64,000 bases of DNA from Branchinecta lynchi (taxonomy: Eukaryota; Arthropoda; Branchiopoda; Anostraca; Branchinectidae). The number at the start of each line of letters is the position of its first letter. Position 1 is the first letter of the stretch. Location: positions 1,860,001-1,924,000 of the forward strand of contig JAKZAP010000005.1 of NCBI GenBank assembly GCA_023053575.1. The letters are read 5' to 3'. The translations under genes were made by a program, and so were the position numbers. Shown here one piece after another: positions 34,866 through 45,999 of this stretch. The notes under the pieces were generated by a model. It was not told the origin of the DNA and searched no databases. It was given only the letters and a program-made list of their open reading frames with translations.

Positions 34866-36087
34866 TGACTTATATACTTTTTCTCAAACCATGCCCCATC
34901 AAACGGAAACCGAGATAATCATAAGGGGAGAACATCTGAAAGAGATCGTGCTGATGGAAGGCCGTTCTGAAAAACTGTGAACGGCTTCACGCGACCCTTG
35001 ATACAACCATGCATGAAACAGCTTTGATGACTGATATTTGTCACCCACAACTGTTGCACCGTCTTACATGGTACAGTTATCACTTACCACAATTACTTAA
35101 CGATTGGCCAGAGTCGGCTGAAAGCCCGATGACCGGCCAGCAGCTGACGACTTTGGAAGCAGCTTGAGCCCTGCTTCTGTTTGTGACTTTTGGAGAAGAG
35201 GCGTTAGCCTTCGCGAGCAGCTATGGAACCGTGGAGTAGTAGGGCGGGCAGTCCGCATCAGATAGTTGGACAAATAGGAACTAGAGTTGAAAGTGTGATG
35301 GTAGTGACTATGGCTGAAATGGAAACAGTTAGTCCTGTTACATGGCCAACTTGGTGTTACGCAGCAAGTGAGTAAAAGGTTCAGTGCAACCAGATTAAGT
35401 GTGTAGTTGTGGGTACTCTTTATTTCCCCAAGTGATAGCTTCGGGTGGCTGTGTATGTGGTGGTTACTTTCTGACATGTGCTACGTTCGGCGGTTAGTCA
35501 AGACTCAGAAACCCTTTATAGGTGAAATATTAGGAAAGTTCAGCCTGGACTGTTAGAACTACCATCTATGTAGCACCACTTTTCTTTTGATAGGATGGAT
35601 TGTTCGTCTTATTTATTCCTAAACATAATATTCGAGCGCTTGTGCATTCGATTTTATTCGTACAGCCCGTGACCGCCGTTGGTCCGTGTTGTATTTACTT
35701 TGCAAAGGACAATAATGCTGATTGCAGAAACTCTTTCAACTAACAAAGTAAAACCCAGGTCAACACAGGCAGCGTTTTTAATGCGCCTCAACACTAAAAT
35801 CTCGACACAAGCCACTTTTGTAGAGGCTTTGTGGCCTTACTGTTTTGCAACATGTTATTACTGTGCATTCTGCGTGTCTGTGTACTGCGTCAACACGGTG
35901 CGCTTCGACCCAACGCAAAGACGCACTCTGTGTGAACTAAGGTTAAGTGCGTTTTGTTTGGAGGCTGAGTTTTCTTCAGTAAATATGTCAAGTGTATGCA
36001 AATAATTCAAAACAAGTAGCCGAGTGGAGCGAGGCTCTGTCATGGTTCTTGACGATTACTAAAAGCGGTACTTTGTGCGTTTATATT

Positions 36088-36441
36088 AGTTGCGTTTTTG
36101 CAGATACCATGGTATCTGATACCACGGTCTAAAGTCGTTTTTGCAGTTATCGTGGTATCTGATATTCAGAAACTACGGTCCGACCGTGGTAACTGGTCGT
36201 GGTATCTGAAAAGTCATCTCACTGTCATCAAATTTTGTCAGATTGGCGAGACATAAGTTTAGCATTTAGTGATGTAACTGGATATCTGTTTTCTTTTGGG
36301 ATGACTTCGAAAAGTGCAATTTCGGCAATAGTCGTTTTTGCAGAGCACCGTGTATCAGATACCACGATAACTGCAACAACGACTAATTGCAGATCCAGTT
36401 ACCGTGGTAACAGATACCATGGTATCAGCAGGAACGCAACT
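36088..36441. mobile_element. AGTTGCGTTTTT element (copy c), 3-bp duplication
   Basis: AGTTGCGTTTTTGCAGATAC starts and GCAGGAACGCAACT ends the element. The flanks are ATT on both sides. The interior is a string of TGGTATCTGATACCACGG-like palindromes in both orientations. Confidence 0.78.
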
Positions 36442-37509
36442 ATTAGTATCTTCAAATGATCTATAGAGCGGGTGCAGTTTCGATTTATGGACACAAAGGC
36501 CGCTATACTCGTGTGTTTGATTCCTCTCACAAACTGACGTATTAAGGGACTTTCATATTGCCAAAGACTCTCAAATTGCGCTCTCGTATAGTCTGTATTC
36601 CGTACGGGCTGCATTGATCCGTTCCAGAGTCAAATAACGCTACTTTGCATTCACACTGCGACGACTTCGAGCACGAGGGCTTGTGCTTTCATGTCCGCAC
36701 GTAAGTGAACTGGCGATAGACATAATGCTAATTTCTGCAGGCTTAATTCATATTTATTATTTATGCACATTTTTTCTCCCTATATGTTATACTGATATTT
36801 CTGTGGTTTTGGCTTCTTTGCTGCCGGGTTTCGCCAACCAAAACATGGAATGAACCCATTGCGTCGCGTGGTAAAGCTTGTGTTGCCTCAAGCTGCTTAG
36901 CTCAACATGAAAAGATTACGCTTCAGTGTGAAAGTAACACTAAGCTTCCTTGGTTCCATCAGGAAGAGTGTTTTTAATTGACCTATCACTAATACAGCTA
37001 ACCTTGTTGACACAGATTGATCACCGGCAGTTTTTACCGATTAATTTGTCCGAACAAAATTAAAGGGCCGAGATGAATGGAATAAATTGGTCATCATATA
37101 CACAGGTAGATACACTAATGAAAACGTCCATCATGTTAAGAGCCTCGTTCAAAAGGTTTCATGTACCGCCTCGTAATTACAGGGTATTTGTCGCTCAGGT
37201 TACTAGTTACCAGCGGATCTTGATGTGCAACTCGATAAGGTGTCCGGTCTCTGGTTTAATAGCGATACCACTTGTAACCGTACAATTAATATTCGACCCG
37301 ACGGTGTTTTACTTTGCCGGCAACAACCCGAGCTGTGATAAAAATTTGAGATCGACAAAAATTTAGTTTTTAATAGTGACATTTAATGACAAAGTAACAA
37401 TAATTGGTATTGTCTGCAATCAATATAAGAAGAAAAAATATATTCAGTGACTGATCGGCCGGCCACACACAATAAGCTAGTTTTAATGCCCGTTAGTCCC
37501 TCAGTAAAG

Positions 37510-38120
37510 AAGGTACTCCTAACATTACTCCATTTTGTGTAGTACCCCTTCAAACATTAAGTTATCAAATAGTTTACTATCATTGTTTGCGAAAACACAA
37601 CAACGGAACATAACGCAAACATCCTGCAACACGGACAGATACTCTGCAACGGATTATCTACTGAAACTGAGCATTGCGCATCTTTGCGTTAACATCAAAA
37701 CTGAGAAAGTTTCATCACATGGTCCTCCTATCGCAGCACATCAGTCCACCATAACTGCTGGTCTACTATTCTTTCCAACTGAAAGAACCTGACACGAAAA
37801 TTACCCCTCCGAATTAGGCAACATTACCCCATTTTTTGTGGTATCACTTCAAATATTAAGTTATCAAGTAACCAGTTTACTATCTTTTTTTGCGAAAACA
37901 CAACAGCAGTACATAACGCAAATATCCTACAACATGTACAGATACTGCGCAACGGATTATCTACTGAAACTGAGCATTGCGCATCCTTGCGTTAACATCA
38001 AAATGTGAGAGTTAAGGTTCATCCCGTGGTCCTCCTATCGCAACATCATCAGTCCACCATGAATGCTGGTCTACTATTCTTTCCAACTGAAAGAATCGGA
38101 CACGAAAATTACCCCTCCAA
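37510..38120. repeat. Two tandem copies of a 300-bp segment
   Basis: ACATTAC(T/C)CCATTTT at 37522 recurs at 37821, and the copies stay aligned through CGAAAACACAAC, ACGGATTATCTACTGAAACT and GAAAATTACCCCTCC, with minor indels. The open frame in the first copy is not conserved in the second, so no gene is indicated. Confidence 0.85.
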
Positions 38121-38698
38121 ATTAGGCTTTAAGGCAGGGTCGTAGGTCAAAATGCAACTGCAACAACTAACTAAGCTGAGATGTAATGCAGATTTGGTGC
38201 AAGATTCCCGCATCATTGCCCAGCAGCATCGTCCACATTCAGACTAATTAAATACTTGTATTGAAGTCAAAGGTTAAAACCTGCTGGTGGAAAGGGAACA
38301 GTATACATGATGATCTTCGTACACGTTAATTTCAGTCGGCATTTTCGAATGTCTGAAGTCAAATTTGGAACGAAGAAAAAGTGACCCTTGTGATTAGCTA
38401 CTAAGATTTCACCACAGCAGCGAATTGCGAGAGGGCCAGGTGACTGGAATGCTCGGGATGAAGAGAGAGGGTGGGAAATGCCTTTTTTAATACACCTGAC
38501 CCTTGACACCCAGCAGAGAGGTTACCAACAAATTATAACGCTATTTATTTATATGGCCACCCAGAGACAAAATATTCTAGTTTTTAGTTTACTTACATAG
38601 TTTTATTAATTTCTTATCGAAGTGTTACATTCTGAATTTTACAAATAATAAAACAAACCTTAACCAAACAAAAATACAAATTTTGGCATTTCTTTCAG

Positions 38699-39074
38699 AT
38701 TCCAACGAAACAACTAAACTGGCCAGCCAGCAGCCGATGGCCACAGCTCCCCCAAAGCACCGACGGAAGAAAACATATTCAAGAGCTAGCATGACACCCC
38801 CCGTAAAAACCGAGCGTACCAGCCCGGACCTTGATGGACAAAGGAATACCCCAAGCGGGTCGTCCAGGAGTGACTCGCCTCCAAGCCCAGTTGATTCATC
38901 ACTACGGTCTGCGGGATTCCCGGGAACGCCACCTCAGATCTTTACAGCCCCTGAAAGATTCAGTCCATCGCGTCCTCAAGTGAAGCCAGAAGCCCCAATG
39001 CCGATCCGAAACTACAGCGATTTCATGAGGAGTCTAGCCGCCAAATACAACAACAATTCAGCTTTAAATAATGA
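38699..39074 (+). CDS. SAM-domain regulator, exon with NLS-like and SUMO-site motifs
   Basis: This 376-base exon lies between acceptor CATTTCTTTCAG and donor AATGA|GTAAGT. In the assembled protein it covers about residues 91-216. Visible motifs are a basic cluster KHRRKK (about 110-115, nuclear-localisation-like), two SUMO consensus sites, VKTE (126-129) and VKPE (185-188), a long Ser/Pro-rich stretch between them, and a hydrophobic/aromatic patch NYSDFMRSLAAKYN near the end that may be a short binding motif. The composition is that of a nuclear chromatin-associated protein. Only 21 bases separate its donor from a 363-bp TTAA-type transposon. Codon phase joins cleanly with the exons at 17521-17579 and 42748-43390. 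Confidence 0.85.
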
Positions 39075-39095
39075 GTAAGTTTTTATCGCTCTGAA

Positions 39096-39458
39096 AGGAC
39101 CATTACCTATAATACTAACACAACCTACTTCCATAATCGCTCCATATATTTCTAAACCCAGAGACCCCAATTTCATACGGTACATTCTAACCCGTCTGAC
39201 TAAACCACGCCGATTTTCTCACTTGCCGTGTTTTGCTACCTTCGATGTGTATCTCATTGTCGACGGTTGTCAGCGAGAAGTTTTTAAATCAGGAAAAACA
39301 GTTATGTAAATTGCTTCCCTGTTTTCGCTGTCAGTCAACGGGTAAGGCTTCAAACAGCCAAAATCGTGGGTTATTTGTTGAAAGCACAGCCTCGTTTCAA
39401 ACTAGTCAAATATTTTAAAATACTGTAAGTTGAATAGTAAACAGTGCGAGGGGGTCCT
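39096..39458. mobile_element. TTAA-type element, family 3 (copy a), beside a splice donor
   Basis: Ends AGGACCATTACC and GAGGGGGTCCT are inverted. Flanks TGAA and TTGA are decayed TTAA. The body matches 51929-52298 and 59674-60040. It starts 21 bases after the exon ending at 39074. Confidence 0.82.
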
Positions 39459-39570
39459 TTGAGTTGTTTAGCCGACTTCCCACCTTCGTTTGTGTTCTTT
39501 ACGGGAAACTACCGGCTTAACCTTGAGTCAATACTTTGGTTACTCTGCAGACGAAGAAAGACTTCCGCAG

Positions 39571-39900
39571 AGCCGCTTTCACATTGACGCATCGTTGCGA
39601 TGCGTTGCGTATGCGTTTATCTTGCGTTGCGAACAGGTTGCGCAGCGTATCTTTCACACCTGCCCGAGAAGCTTTCGCGCTGGATGCTCATTTAAATTTT
39701 CCTTTCTCGTTTTTTTTCTATTGAATTTTAATTTCTTTCACTAGTAACAAGTTTTTCTTCATCATCAGCACTCAAACTTGGTTCTATTCTTGAGTTGCGT
39801 TTATTTGTCTGCGTAAGCTGTGCGTTGCGTCGACGCAAGCACGACGCAGAGGTTGCTTAGCTTAGTGAGAAAGGCTCAACGCGTCGATGTGAAAGCAGCT
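39571..39900. mobile_element. Inverted-repeat element rich in GCGTTGCG
   Basis: GCCGCTTTCACATTGACGC on the left mirrors GCGTCGATGTGAAAGCAGC on the right. GCGTTGCG-type words recur throughout the interior in both orientations. No coding capacity. Confidence 0.65.
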
Positions 39901-40931
39901 TTACTCTTCTAACTAGGCTACAAGACATGTGCTTCGGTTATTAAAGTGCAGTCAGAGCGGCCATGAGTGGCAAGGGATTATTCTTTGATAATTTTTCAAA
40001 TATATAGTAATAAAACCGCGCTAAGGACAGACGTCCGTGAGTAGCGCCCTCCTCACAGGAAGACAGCTGAAAAGGGGATCAGCGGCATTTCTGATAAGAA
40101 AATACTCAGACCAGAAAATTCTTTGATGGAGGGACGCTTTGGATCGTCTCACTACCTCATTAAGTGTACAAGACCTACGGGAGACAAGTTCATGGCTCAC
40201 GCTACAAATCTTTGGGAGTTTGTATAGGCGGCGGGCAACTCGATTGTAACCAGTTTTAAGTAATCTGGCCGACTTGACTAGGGAGATCCCAAAAAGCTCG
40301 TAGCAGAAGCACTGAAACTTTTCACTGCCTGAGAGCGGTGCCCAAGTTTGAGGACGATCTTGTTACCTCGCTTAAATAAACCTCGCAGAAGCGCGGTAAC
40401 ATGATCGTCATCCCGACACATCTGTCTCTTTGTGTTTTGTTTTCTGTTCTTTTTTTTTTATTGTCTTGTAAATATTCTTTGAGCCCAAGCTGACTTTGAA
40501 ACATTTATTCAAACAATGTTTACACGGATGCGTCAGCTCTGATTTTTCATCAGCGATATTTCGGCCCTTCTTGGCAAGGGTCCTCGTCAGGCTGTCAATC
40601 TTCTTGTTCAACTTCGGGGAAGGAAACAAACCTGTAACAAATAACTGAAGCTTCTACCGACTATAAATATCTTATTAAAGTAAATTATCTTCAAGTACCA
40701 GTATAATGAAAAAACTAGTCCTGAGATTTAATTTTTGACAACGACGCTGTTTTTGCTGCATGATTGGGGCGATGACAGGAAAGGGTTTTTTCTGCATTTT
40801 GATCAACTTCGGTTTTTTCATTAATAAGGGGCTGAAAACTTAAATATTATTGTATTAATGACCTCGTTCTACGTTTCTATTATGATTACTTGCCTGAATC
40901 TATTACTTTGAATAATCACTGCACGGAAAAA

Positions 40932-42335
40932 CTAGTGCTGAGATTTAATTTTTGACACGGCTGCTGTTTTTGCTGCACGATTGGGGCGACGGCAGGAAAT
41001 ATTTTTTTCTGCATTTTGATCGACTTCGGTTTTGTTGTTAATAAGGGACTGAGGCTTAAATTTTCTTCCCTTAATAACCCCGTTCCACGTTTCCGGTAAA
41101 GAGTACTCGCCTGTATCTCGGTTAATGCCTGTTCGGTTTTTCTTTATCTCAACGGCTTCTCGAATGGTTTGATGGAGTCCGGTGCACGTTGCAAGAATTT
41201 GGGCTTTTTCAAAATGTACTGAATGGGATGGGTTTTCGAAAATATGTTCTGCAAGTGCAGATTTGAAAGTATAGTTATGACGGTGTCCGTTGGAGAGGGC
41301 GTGGTCAATTTCTTGCTCATGCTCTGCAAGTCGTTTTCCGAAAGTTCTCTCTGTCCTTCCTACGTAACGCTTTCCGCAATCACAAGGTATTGAATAAATG
41401 CCTCTTTGGTACTGATTTGGGACTTTATCTTTTCCGGAGTTTAGGTAAGACAGCAAAGTATTTTGGGTTCTGTGAAAGACTTGGATGTTGTATTTTTTCA
41501 AACTTTTGGACAATTTTTCGGTTACTCCGCGGACGTACGGAAGGTAAACGCGGGCATTTTTTTCTTCTACCTCACCATTACTAGTAGAACTTACAGGATC
41601 TTTGGGGGATGAATGCAGCTTCAGTCGTCTTCTGATGATCTGTTCAACCAGTTGAATGGGGTATTTGTTTCCAAACAGGACGTCCCGAATGTGGCAAAGT
41701 TCGTCATCTAGGAGATTTTTGTCGCAAATTTTGATGGCTCGGTCGACTAGTGAGATAACTACTCCGCGTTTCACATATTCTGGCTGGTAAGAATCATATG
41801 GAAGGTATCGATCGTTGTGGGTGGGTTTTCTGTAGACTGAGCAGACAAAACTTCCTTCACTGTTAGCAATCAAAACATCTAGGTACGGCAGCTTCTGTGC
41901 ATCATTTTCAAATTCAATCGTGAACTGGATAGTCGGTTGAATTGAGTTTAAAGTGTCAACGAAACTCACAATGTCTGTTTTTTGGCCTTCCCATGCTGTG
42001 AAACCATCATCAACATAACGTTTGTAGAAACTTGGAACCATCGGCGCGATACTGAAAGCGATTTCTTCAATTTTCCTTAGCGTTAATTCGGCGAGTCCCT
42101 GCGAAATAGAGCTCCCCATCGCTGCTCCTTCATGCTGCCAGTAGAATTGCCCCATGTAGATGAAATATGTTGATTCCCAAACAAGTTTAAAACAATCTAG
42201 TATTTGGCTTACAGTTAGGGGGGTTTTGTCTGACAGTTCGGGATAGTTTTCTAGTGCTTCTTTTAGGGCATCTAGGGTGAAATCTTTCCTGAAGTTGAAC
42301 AAGAAGATTGACAGCCTGACGAGGACCCTTGCCAA
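40932..42335 (-). pseudogene. Penelope-like RT/GIY-YIG endonuclease, N-terminally truncated
   Basis: This frame of 467 codons has the C-terminal two-thirds of a Penelope-like polyprotein. RT signatures are GAAMGSSISQGLAEL (about 70-84) and the catalytic YVDD (107-110), then KLPYLDVLI and CSVYRKPTHNDRYL. A linker leads to a GIY-YIG nuclease: GIYSIPCDCGKRYVGRTER (312-330), with GIY, the CxC pair, YVG and following Arg, and later REAVEI with the likely catalytic Glu (about 394). Full-length proteins of this group are about 800 residues. The first catalytic Asp motif of the RT is missing, and the first 16 or so codons are antisense terminal repeat. The frame is otherwise intact, so the loss is recent, but the product cannot be an active reverse transcriptase. 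Confidence 0.93.
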
Positions 42336-42404
42336 GAAGGGCCGAAATATCGCTGATGAAAAATCAGAGCTGACGCATCCGTGTAAACATTGTTTGAATA
42401 AATA
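42285..42404 (+). ncRNA. Hammerhead-like motif in Penelope end (probably inactive)
   Basis: CTGACGA (42316-42322), a stem II with GGACCCTT/AAGGGCC, and GAAA (42344-42347) are present. Helix I can form CAGC/GCTG. The base before the cleavage position, expected U, reads G (CAGAGCTG), so self-cleavage is doubtful. The inverted partner is at 40480-40610. Confidence 0.6.
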
Positions 42405-42411
42405 TTTATTG

Positions 42412-42705
42412 TCTTGTTCTGTGTTTCTTTACTTTACTTTTCATATACTCCACCATTTTCTCTTTCCTATCCGATTGCTGAAAAATAAACATCATCTTAT
42501 GGGAAACAAAAAAAAAATCGCAGAAGCGCGGTAACATGATCGTCATCCCGACACTCTGTCTGATTTTTCTCTTTGTGTTTTGTTTTCTGTTTTTCTTTTT
42601 TTTATGGTCTTTTTCTGTGTTTCTTTACTTTACTTTTCATATACTCCATCATTTTCTCTTTCATATCCGATTGGTGAAACATAAACATCATATTATGGGA
42701 AATCT
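42412..42705. repeat. Tandem duplicate of the Penelope insertion site
   Basis: The sequence flanking the Penelope element (40384-40469 plus 42418-42510) recurs without the insertion at 42521-42705: GCAGAAGCGCGGTAACATGA, then TGTGTTTCTTTACTTTACTT and ATACTCC. The downstream copy ends 42 bases before the next exon. Confidence 0.8.
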
Positions 42706-42747
42706 CATCTCGTTGTTTTCGTCCATCTAATTATCACTTTTTTACAG

Positions 42748-43390
42748 CTACTACTCTACCCGTCCTGGCTATTTCCCTACACTCGACCCACGCTTCACCA
42801 TGAAACCCCCTGGCGCCCCGTTTCTTGGACTTGCATCCCTCGGCCAAGCTGCCGTCATGGCAGCTGCCATGGCGTCCAAGAAAGAAGAACCGGAGAAAAA
42901 GTGTGACCAGCCACCGTCCAACTTTTCCAATAACGCCTCCATGTTGAACGCTAGCACTTTACCAATGCACCTTGCTGCACTCAACCAGTCAATGGGTGCG
43001 GGGCTCGGTACCTATCAAATGATGGACATGAGCTCGACACAAGCACTCCTCAACATAGTTCGGTCTGCAAGCTCACAGTCGAATAACTCAGAGACAAGAT
43101 CGACTCCCAAAAGAAGTTTGGACTCTCCGATAGCGACAAGCTCACCCTTGGACCTGAGCAATATGCAGATCAAGAAGGCACGGTTGGACGATTCTGGAAA
43201 CGATAGCATTTCGGGGAAAGACGATAGGAAGTCCGAAATGATGTCCCCAGTTGTTAGTGCTCTAACCCCAAAACCAGAAGCCGTCTGTGAGAATCGCTGC
43301 AGCGACTTCACCCAAGAAATGTCAAGCTGGTCAGTCGACAGAGTCAGCGGATTCGTCGGAAGCATCGACCTCTGCGCGGAATACGCCGAG
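42748..43390 (+). CDS. SAM-domain regulator, exon with PLDLS motif and first third of SAM domain
   Basis: This exon of 643 bases follows acceptor CACTTTTTTACAG and ends at GAG|GTAAGT in phase 0. Its first base completes an Asp codon, after which the protein reads YYSTRPGYFPTLDPRF. It contains an Ala/Met-rich helix-like stretch (LGQAAVMAAAMA), a low-complexity Ser/Asn region, and SSPLDLS, whose PLDLS core (about 349-353) matches the CtBP co-repressor binding consensus PxDLS. A basic patch, KKAR, follows. The exon ends with WSVDRVSGFVGS...CAEYAE, the first helices of a SAM domain of the polyhomeotic/SAMD7/SAMD11 type. The domain continues in the exon at 49274. The function inferred from the family is transcriptional repression linked to Polycomb-type SAM polymers. 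Confidence 0.93.
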
Positions 43391-45340
43391 GTAAGTGTCG
43401 TGAATCAATATCGTTAGTGCACTGCCACCTATCAGCTATCTATTAGTTAACAGCCCTGATGTCCCAACGATGATTGAACATTGAAAACATGACTATGACT
43501 GACCAGTTGACCGTTTTGTCAACTATTATTGAACAGTTGACTGTTTTCTCCGTTATACCCATGTTGGCTTCACCAGTCACGGATCGTCTGGTAGTTTGAA
43601 CGCTGACCATACATACTCCCGTTCGATTTAGTAGTGAGCATGTTTCAGACAGGTCACTTTGGTACTTACTGTAACAGGTGTCCCAAAGTTCATGGGAGGG
43701 TTTCAGATTGTTCACGGACATCAAATACGACAGTTGCATGGTTAGGAGTCGTATACTTTTCCGAAAAGGTCCAAATGACTACCAGGTTTCTAATCTTGCT
43801 TAATTGCAGTAATAGTGGGCTACCAAGGCGTGTAATAATGAAAGAGCGGTCTTTCACACATCAGTTTTCACAAGGTGGTCTTCGATCCCCGGCCTCTCTG
43901 TACCTTGCATGCACATTTCTTGTTGATTGCTATATCTGATTAAAGAGCAAAATGCATGACCTCTTCTTCATCTGAATGGTAAAAAGTTTAATTAAAATCA
44001 CACCAGGGGCCACGCTCTTGGCCTTTGCGGGTCAGGATAATACTCAGTATACATATAAAGCTAACAGCTAAGACTCGACATTCATTGCTCGTCTACGAGA
44101 CAGATGGAACATGCAAGCTGAGCACTATTTATGAAGCGATGTCCAAAGTACTGCACGGGCCGCAGAGGGGCGAAATGTCAATTGTTCCACACCCAAACCT
44201 GGATGACCACAAGTGAGCTTTCATTGCAAACAAAAGAATTACACCCTAATTATAAAGACTCTAATCTGATTCCGACTGTTTTCCCACAAGCACTATTTAT
44301 ACAAACAGAGCTGAGAAATGCACATTTACCAATTATGGCATATAGTTAGGAATGGCCCCCCGATGCGATATAATAGGGAACGGCGTTGAATCATGCTATA
44401 CCCGTGTTTCATTCAATCTTAAACGGCTTCATTTTGATTCAAGTGATCAATACTGAACTTTGGCTTCAAGCTGAGAATTTGAGGTGTAGGCCAAATGACC
44501 ACTAAAGGCAAAAATGGCAAAAATTTAGCATTTCCTTCGTTGGGAAGAATTTGGTAACAAAATAAATGCTCTTGTTCCACAAATAAGACATGAATGCACA
44601 AGCAAAAGGTTACGCGTAAAAATATGTCCAGACATTCATCATCTTGAAACGAATCCATGTCAATAGTACAAAATGAGAAGCTACAAACACAGAAATTCGA
44701 AAATAGCCTATAGTATTTGAGTATTGAGAACTCAGGTCCGGTTTCTGAGGTGACGCGGAAAATATACACTGTAAAAAAAAGTCTTGCAGTATTTGCTACT
44801 GGGACTGATCTTTGTCTCTACCGAGATAAGATTATCTCTAATTCGGATTAGTCGTATCCCAGTAGAGATAAGCTAATGCTGATAATGCAGTTAACTTTAA
44901 TCCTTACTCGGAGACATTTGTACAGTGTCTGTTAATTAGGGTAACTGTCGGTTTCAAACTACCCCACTCTGGACTAGCGCTAGTAGTGATTGCTATAAGT
45001 TCGGTATGATGCGTATACGGTACTTGGTAATTTGGCTTCTCCGGTGTCGGAAGAGACACTACCTGTGCGAGGTCGGAAGCTGTGTTGATTCTTTTGAATG
45101 AATAAATGAATGAATGAATTTATGACGCACTGCCCAAGGGCGTAAGTGCAGTAAAAAAGGATAAAGAAATATAAAATAATCGCAAAACACTCAACAAATC
45201 TTTTCCATAAAGGTTCACTATTTCACGTTTTTTCCGTTTTACGTTTTTTAGAACAAAGGTATCATCAGTCTCTGCTTTCGACGTCTTTTCCAAAATATCA
45301 TTCTTGTTGCGTTGCGTGTCACGAGTTCCTAAATATGACA
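43391..45340. other. Intron 4 of the SAM gene, 5' part
   Basis: Nothing is recognised except an inverted-repeat element at 44766-44928 (ACACTGTA...TACAGTGT, with ATCTC/GAGAT interior repeats, Tc1/mariner-like ends) and, near 45095-45120, an (AATG)n tail followed on the - strand by A-rich sequence, possibly a LINE 3' end. Confidence 0.5.
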
Positions 45341-45350
45341 CTTCCCTTAA

Positions 45351-45836
45351 AGTTTAGCTGAAAAGGGCTGAGGTAGGAGATTCTAGTTACCCTTCAGTTA
45401 TTCAATTAAAGAGGCTCGAAAACCCCATGAAAATACGTTACTTCGCTCCTCCGCTATTCACGAATAATCGATTTTCAAATAGTGGAATTTCCTTGTCGGA
45501 TTTGTGGTACCTGTGTCACTTTAACTGTGTTGTGTGCTTGATGAAAACGATTTACGGAAAATAAATGTTCCACAGGATGATCTCTGGCCACTGAATAAAT
45601 GCACTGAAAATAAATGCTCCACAGGATGATCTCTGGCCACTGAATAGCCACGTTTCAATTGGGATTAAAATTTTCCGCGTCATAGTAGAATTTTGCACTG
45701 TGAGGACAGCAGTAGATATTCTGAACGTCATTCTAGAGCAAATAGTGACAATATTAAAAAAAAAACTTTGCACAAACCAATAATGCAGTGTGCTGAATTA
45801 ATTGATACAAAAATAAGTTGGCTTTTCAGTTAAACT
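45351..45836. mobile_element. TTAA-type inverted-repeat element, family 1 (copy d)
   Basis: TTAA (45347-45350), AGTTTAGCTGAAAAGGG at the left, GGCTTTTCAGTTAAACT at the right, TTAA (45837-45840). Inside are two tandem 50-bp units with CAGGATGATCTCTGGCCACT. Reverse orientation relative to copy a. Confidence 0.85.
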
Positions 45837-45999
45837 TTAAACATATGTTTTACGTTGACATATTTTACATTCTTGGACAAATTACTTAAAAGTTCGATGT
45901 ACGTATTCGTTAAATTTCCCTTGTCTTAATTCATACCTCGGAGCAAGTAAGGTCCAGGATGGATCTGTTATTCTCCAGTTTCTAGTTGGTCTTCTATTT

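Larger units (their letters stand above)
40470..42404 (-). mobile_element. 5'-truncated Penelope-like element with inverted ends
   Basis: The insertion lies between identical 13-bp sequences TTTATTGTCTTGT (40457-40469 and 42405-42417). Its two ends are inverted copies of one repeat (about 40470-40640 and 42285-42404), each carrying the hammerhead-like segment. Between them, on the - strand, is the RT/GIY-YIG frame. It is an intronic insertion in the SAM gene, opposite to its transcription. Confidence 0.9.
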
